From Rudaea sp. (lineage in GTDB: Bacteria; Pseudomonadota; Gammaproteobacteria; Xanthomonadales; Rhodanobacteraceae), in the NCBI GenBank assembly GCA_025934455.1, contig JAICYA010000062.1:1-8631 (forward strand): 8,631 nt of DNA, given 5' to 3'. Positions 5,318 to 8,631 of this stretch are shown one piece after another. Below the pieces are notes generated by a model, which made no database searches, was not told the origin of the DNA, and saw only the letters and a list, made by a program, of their open reading frames with translations. Within the stretch, counting starts at the first letter, position 1. Each line of letters starts with the position of its first letter. The position numbers were made by a program, and so were the translations under genes.

Positions 5318-7360
5318 ATGCGACGCACACTTTTCGGCGCCCTGCTCGGCAGCGCGCTGGCCATGGCCATGAGCCAAAATTCCGTCCTGGCGTCCGATGC
5401 GATCCCGATCGAGGATCTCGCCCGCCTGCCCGCCCTGCAGTCCGTCACCATGACTCCGGACGGTAAGCACCTGGTCGGCCTGATTCCGTCGCCGACCAAC
5501 AAGGACGACACCGCGCTCGCGACGTGGAACACCGATTCGCTGTCTGCGCCAACCATCGCCACGCCGTCGGGCGAGCACATGAAATTCATCTTTGCGTCCG
5601 CTCTGAAGGCGGACAAGATTCTCGTCGCCGCGCAGCAAAAATGGACGGGCCAGCTCAGCGGCTGCGGCGAGGGCAAGGCCGTCGGCGCCACCGAAACCTT
5701 CGTCACCAAGGTTTATCTGACCGGCACCGATCAGAAGAAAATCGAGGAGGCGTTCAAGAGCGAACAGCGCAGTCTCGGCTTGAGCAAGAACACCGAGATA
5801 TGCCTGGGGCTCGCGGGTACCGCGAGCCTGGTCAACATGCTGCCGCTGGATCCGGACAACGTGATCATCCAGCGCCTGGGCGGCACCAGTTTCATGGCGA
5901 ATTACTACCTGTACAACCTCAAGACCGGCGATGTGAAGCTGCTATTCAAGGGCAGTACGCGCACGACGCCGGCGCTGTTCGATCCGCGCGACGGCAAGGT
6001 CTTGGTCAAGTCCGACGTCGAGCCGGTCGGCAGCGACTACGAATTGCGCTACCTGATCCTCGATCCCAAGACCGGCGAGTTCGTGGCGCAGGCGCCGTTG
6101 GCGTCCAAGCTGTCCGACCGGCATGAGGTGAGCGTGGTCGGCGTCGACGATGCAACGCACAAGTACTACGTGCTGACCGACCAGTTTTCGGACAAGGTCC
6201 AGGCCATGCTGTACGACCCGGCGACGCAAAAATTCGACGCCGAGCCCGTGGTCGCCGACAAGGATTATTCGATCTCCGGCCTGGTGTTCAGCAAGCGGCG
6301 CAGCAATTTCAACCAGGTGATCGGCTTCACCGTGAGCGGCCCATACTTGCAAACGACCTACGTCGATCCCGGTTTGCGCAGTATCCAGCTTAGCCTGGAG
6401 AAGTCATTCCCGGGCCAGCAAGTGCATATCTCAGACTATACGGACGACTTGTCCAAGGTATTGTTCACCACCGTCAGCGGCAGCACGCCGCAGGCGTATC
6501 ACTTGCTGCTGGACAAGAAAAAGGTCGCGAATCTCGGCAGCCAGCGCCCGTGGATCAAGCCCGGCCTGAGCGGCGAACAAAGCTGGGTCACGTACAAAGC
6601 CCGCGACGGCATGGAAATCCCCGCGGTTCTCGACCTGCCAACGGGTTGGAAGAAGGGCGACGCGCCCGCGCCGGCCGTGGTGATGCCGCACGGCGGTCCT
6701 TGGGCCCGCGACTATATGGGCTGGGATCCGACCGGCTGGGTGGCCATGCTCACCTCGCGCGGCTATGCGGTGCTGCGTCCCAACTATCGCGGTTCGGAAG
6801 GCCTGGGCCGCAAGCTGTGGCTGGCCGGCGACAAACAGTGGGGCCTGACCATGTCGGACGACCTGGATGACGGCGCCGCGTGGCTGGTTGCGCAGGGCTA
6901 TACCAGGAAAGGCGACATCGCCATCTTCGGTTATTCCTACGGCGGTTTTGCCGCGGTCGCCGCTTCGGTGCGCTCGCCTTCGCCGTTCCAGTGCGCGATT
7001 GCCGGCGCACCCGTCGCCGACCTGGGTCGGCTGGGTACTTCATGGAGCGATAACCGCATCCAGCGCATCATCCAGGGCAAGACCGTCACCGGCATGGATC
7101 CGATTCAGAACGCGGACAAGGTTCATCTGCCGATCCTGTTGTTCGACGGCACCCGCGACGTGCGCACGCCGCCGGCGGTGCACGCGCATCCGTTCTACGA
7201 AGCCGTGAAGGACAAGGTGGCGGCCAAGTACGAGTGGATTCCGGACATGCAGCACAGCATGCCGTGGTATCCCAGCCAGCAGCGCCAGGTGCTCAATCTC
7301 ATCGTCGATTTCCTGGCGAAGGATTGTGGTCTGGCATCGCAGCACAAATCCGGTACCTGA
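5318..7360 (+). CDS. Secreted S9-family (prolyl-oligopeptidase-type) serine peptidase
   Basis: A 680-residue S9 peptidase expected in the periplasm. The signal peptide is residues 1-25 (MRRT, hydrophobic core, then VLA|SD). Mature residues about 30-400 form the beta-propeller that filters substrates by size (for example SVTMTPDGKHLVGL, the blade-like YYLYNLKTGDVKLLF and LRYLILDPKTGEF). The alpha/beta-hydrolase domain covers about 420-680. HGGPW at 458-462 lies at the oxyanion-hole region, RPNYRGSEGLG follows, GYSYGG carries the nucleophile Ser540, GTRD gives Asp614 and MQHSM gives His646, so the triad is complete. In this superfamily the enzymes cleave short peptides, often after Pro or as dipeptidyl/acylaminoacyl peptidases; related periplasmic members in proteobacteria include lasso-peptide isopeptidases encoded beside TonB receptors, but no lasso genes are visible here. 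It follows the receptor by 204 bp in the same direction but has its own candidate promoter. The exact specificity cannot be read from the sequence. Confidence 0.94.
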   Translation: MRRTLFGALLGSALAMAMSQNSVLASDAIPIEDLARLPALQSVTMTPDGKHLVGLIPSPTNKDDTALATWNTDSLSAPTIATPSGEHMKFIFASALKADKILVAAQQKWTGQLSGCGEGKAVGATETFVTKVYLTGTDQKKIEEAFKSEQRSLGLSKNTEICLGLAGTASLVNMLPLDPDNVIIQRLGGTSFMANYYLYNLKTGDVKLLFKGSTRTTPALFDPRDGKVLVKSDVEPVGSDYELRYLILDPKTGEFVAQAPLASKLSDRHEVSVVGVDDATHKYYVLTDQFSDKVQAMLYDPATQKFDAEPVVADKDYSISGLVFSKRRSNFNQVIGFTVSGPYLQTTYVDPGLRSIQLSLEKSFPGQQVHISDYTDDLSKVLFTTVSGSTPQAYHLLLDKKKVANLGSQRPWIKPGLSGEQSWVTYKARDGMEIPAVLDLPTGWKKGDAPAPAVVMPHGGPWARDYMGWDPTGWVAMLTSRGYAVLRPNYRGSEGLGRKLWLAGDKQWGLTMSDDLDDGAAWLVAQGYTRKGDIAIFGYSYGGFAAVAASVRSPSPFQCAIAGAPVADLGRLGTSWSDNRIQRIIQGKTVTGMDPIQNADKVHLPILLFDGTRDVRTPPAVHAHPFYEAVKDKVAAKYEWIPDMQHSMPWYPSQQRQVLNLIVDFLAKDCGLASQHKSGT

Positions 7361-7377
7361 CCGGCCATGCATCATCA

Positions 7378-7411
7378 CGTCGGGCCCGTTCGGAAACGAG
7401 CGGGCCCGACG
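7378..7411 (+). terminator. Long GC-rich hairpin with GAAA loop after the S9 peptidase (probable terminator or 3' stabiliser)
   Basis: CGTCGGGCCCG at 7378-7388 pairs perfectly with CGGGCCCGACG at 7401-7411. The stem continues inward by one U-G wobble, U-A, C-G and G-C to a GAAA loop at 7393-7396, giving 15 pairs with a GNRA tetraloop in the plus-strand transcript. Only TTT follows (7413-7415), so it is a poor classical intrinsic terminator. It sits between two convergent genes and could serve both. In the minus-strand transcript the wobble becomes an A-C mismatch and the loop is UUUC, so the structure fits the peptidase message better. Confidence 0.6.
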
Positions 7412-7424
7412 CGTTTCCAGCTAC

Positions 7425-8631
7425 TCAAACAACGTTTTGCAGCAGCTGCCGCAACGGTTCCAACTGATCGGCGTAGCGGCGCCAATGTCCGAGCGCGTGG
7501 GTGTGCAGGGGTTCGCGCACCTGCGCCGAACTCAGGGTCGAAACCGGCAACGTGTTGCGGGTGATGTCTTCACAGCCTTCTTCCCAGGCGAGTCCGCAAT
7601 GCTGCAGGACATGGCGCAGCATCGCCGCCGGTGTGCCGACCAGATCGCTGTAGGCCACGTCGAGGATCGCACCCGGGTAGGCCGCATGCCAGGTGCCCAT
7701 CAAGCGGCGGTATTGCCCGTAATGCGTCGAGAGCGCCCTGAAATCGTAGCTCCACGCGTAGGTGCTGCCGAAGCGCGCGCGCCAGATACTGAAGGCAACA
7801 TCCATCGGATCGCGGACCAGATGCAGGATCTTCGCCTCCGGTAGCGCGGCGTGGATCAGGCCGGCCACCAGGTAATTTCCGGGCCGCTTGTCGATGTAGA
7901 ACGGCTTGCCGCTTGCGCGCCAGCGCGTCTGCGCGAGATAGCCGCGTCCCACTTCGGCGAAATCCAATCCCAACTGGCGCGCGAAGAAGTCCGCGTCCCA
8001 ACTGGGAGCGGTATTCGCGACGCGCAGCAGCTGCCGCCCGAAATCGGTGAGCTCGCCGGCGCTGGCGACCTGGCTGTGATTGGCGAGCATGCGTTCGAGC
8101 AGCGTGGTGCCGGAACGCGGCAGGCCGATGATGAAGATCGGGCGCGGACCATCCTGGCGGACGCTCGCCACGCGGGGCGGCCGCGCCGCGACTTGTTCGC
8201 AAAAAAGTTGCGTACCGGCGAGTTCGCGCGCCACATCCGCGGCGGCGAGTGCGTGCATCGCGGCATTGGCCGTTGCCAACGCCTGCCACGCCACTTCGGT
8301 CTGGCCGAGATCCTCCAGCACGTGGTAGCGGGCAAAGTCGAAATCGGCATGTGCCGCACTGTCAGGACGTGTTTGCCGCAGGCCGGTCTCGATCATCGCC
8401 AGATGGGGATCGTCGCGGGATTGCTTGCGCAGGCGCACCAGGGAATACGCCGCGCGGCCGTACCCGGGAAGACGCGCGAGGCAGGCCCTGTACTCCACCT
8501 CGGCCTCGACAAGACGACCAAGGAATTCCAGTTGCTGACCGCGATGCCGGCGCAGCATTGCGTCATCGGGGCGCAACGCGACGAGCTGGTCGAATGCGGC
8601 CAACGCCTGCGCGTGCTCGCCGAACTGCCGG
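7425..8631 (-). CDS. TPR-repeat sulfotransferase (C-terminal part, 5' end outside window)
   Basis: The frame is open to the right edge, so the start lies outside; the TTG at 8603-8601 is an internal Leu. 401 residues are visible. The first part (down to about 8420) is tetratricopeptide-like (AQALAAFDQLVALRPDD, then GRLVEAEVEYRACLARLPGYGRAAYSLV). The sulfotransferase domain (Sulfotransfer_3 type) begins at PIFIIGLPRSGTTLLERML; PRSGTT at 8120-8103 is the 5'-phosphosulfate loop of the PAPS site. SAGELTDF follows, with a Glu placed like the catalytic Glu in tyrosylprotein sulfotransferases (PRSGTT...GEE). LVRDPMDVAFS (RDPMD at 7814-7800) is the 3'-phosphate-binding motif with its Arg and Ser. The C-terminus, GHWRRYADQLEPL, is typical of the family. 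The enzyme would transfer sulfate from PAPS to an unknown acceptor, perhaps a protein held by the TPRs, or a glycan or lipid. It faces the S9 peptidase, with 64 bp between stop codons. Confidence 0.92.
   Translation of the reverse strand, partial: RQFGEHAQALAAFDQLVALRPDDAMLRRHRGQQLEFLGRLVEAEVEYRACLARLPGYGRAAYSLVRLRKQSRDDPHLAMIETGLRQTRPDSAAHADFDFARYHVLEDLGQTEVAWQALATANAAMHALAAADVARELAGTQLFCEQVAARPPRVASVRQDGPRPIFIIGLPRSGTTLLERMLANHSQVASAGELTDFGRQLLRVANTAPSWDADFFARQLGLDFAEVGRGYLAQTRWRASGKPFYIDKRPGNYLVAGLIHAALPEAKILHLVRDPMDVAFSIWRARFGSTYAWSYDFRALSTHYGQYRRLMGTWHAAYPGAILDVAYSDLVGTPAAMLRHVLQHCGLAWEEGCEDITRNTLPVSTLSSAQVREPLHTHALGHWRRYADQLEPLRQLLQNVV

Noticed and set aside
2225..7360. Receptor and S9 peptidase as a single operon
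   Set aside because: A strong intrinsic terminator with seven T residues follows the receptor and a candidate promoter precedes the peptidase, so separate transcription is better supported, although some read-through cannot be excluded.

Overview
The window is a GC-rich stretch (well above 60% GC by eye) of a gammaproteobacterial chromosome, most likely from the Lysobacterales/Xanthomonadales (for example a Rhodanobacter, Dyella or Lysobacter relative). This rests on three things: a MnmG of gammaproteobacterial type, a large TonB-dependent receptor of the kind abundant in that order, and the mix of receptor, secreted S9 peptidase and TPR-sulfotransferase that is common there. The genus assignment is an inference; no rRNA or other marker is present.

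Layout from left to right. (1) 1-948, + strand: the C-terminal half of mnmG, the tRNA wobble-uridine modification enzyme, entering from outside the window. (2) 972-1817, - strand: a lipoprotein with a YbaY/YscW-like domain, convergent with mnmG. (3) 1818-2224: a divergent intergenic region holding a strong-looking promoter for the receptor, a leader of about 150 nt, and two short dyads on the lipoprotein side. (4) 2225-5113, + strand: a 962-residue TonB-dependent outer-membrane receptor, closed by an intrinsic terminator at 5140-5168. (5) 5318-7360, + strand: a secreted S9 (prolyl-oligopeptidase-type) serine peptidase with its own candidate promoter. (6) 7361-7424: a short convergent intergenic region with a long GC-rich hairpin capped by GAAA. 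(7) 7425-8631, - strand: the C-terminal part of a TPR-sulfotransferase, running off the right edge.

Functional reading. mnmG is housekeeping. The receptor, peptidase and sulfotransferase could form a loose functional neighbourhood: uptake of a large ligand through the outer membrane, cleavage of peptides in the periplasm, and sulfation of some acceptor. The receptor and peptidase are separate transcription units (a good terminator and a candidate promoter lie between them), so any link is by proximity and family habit, not by operon. No RiPP precursor, CRISPR array, tRNA, IS element or prophage gene was seen. All four complete or partial reading frames of known type look intact, with no frameshift. 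The window is mostly ordinary; the items most worth checking are the receptor/peptidase/sulfotransferase neighbourhood, the paired cysteines in the receptor, and several hairpins and dyads at gene boundaries.
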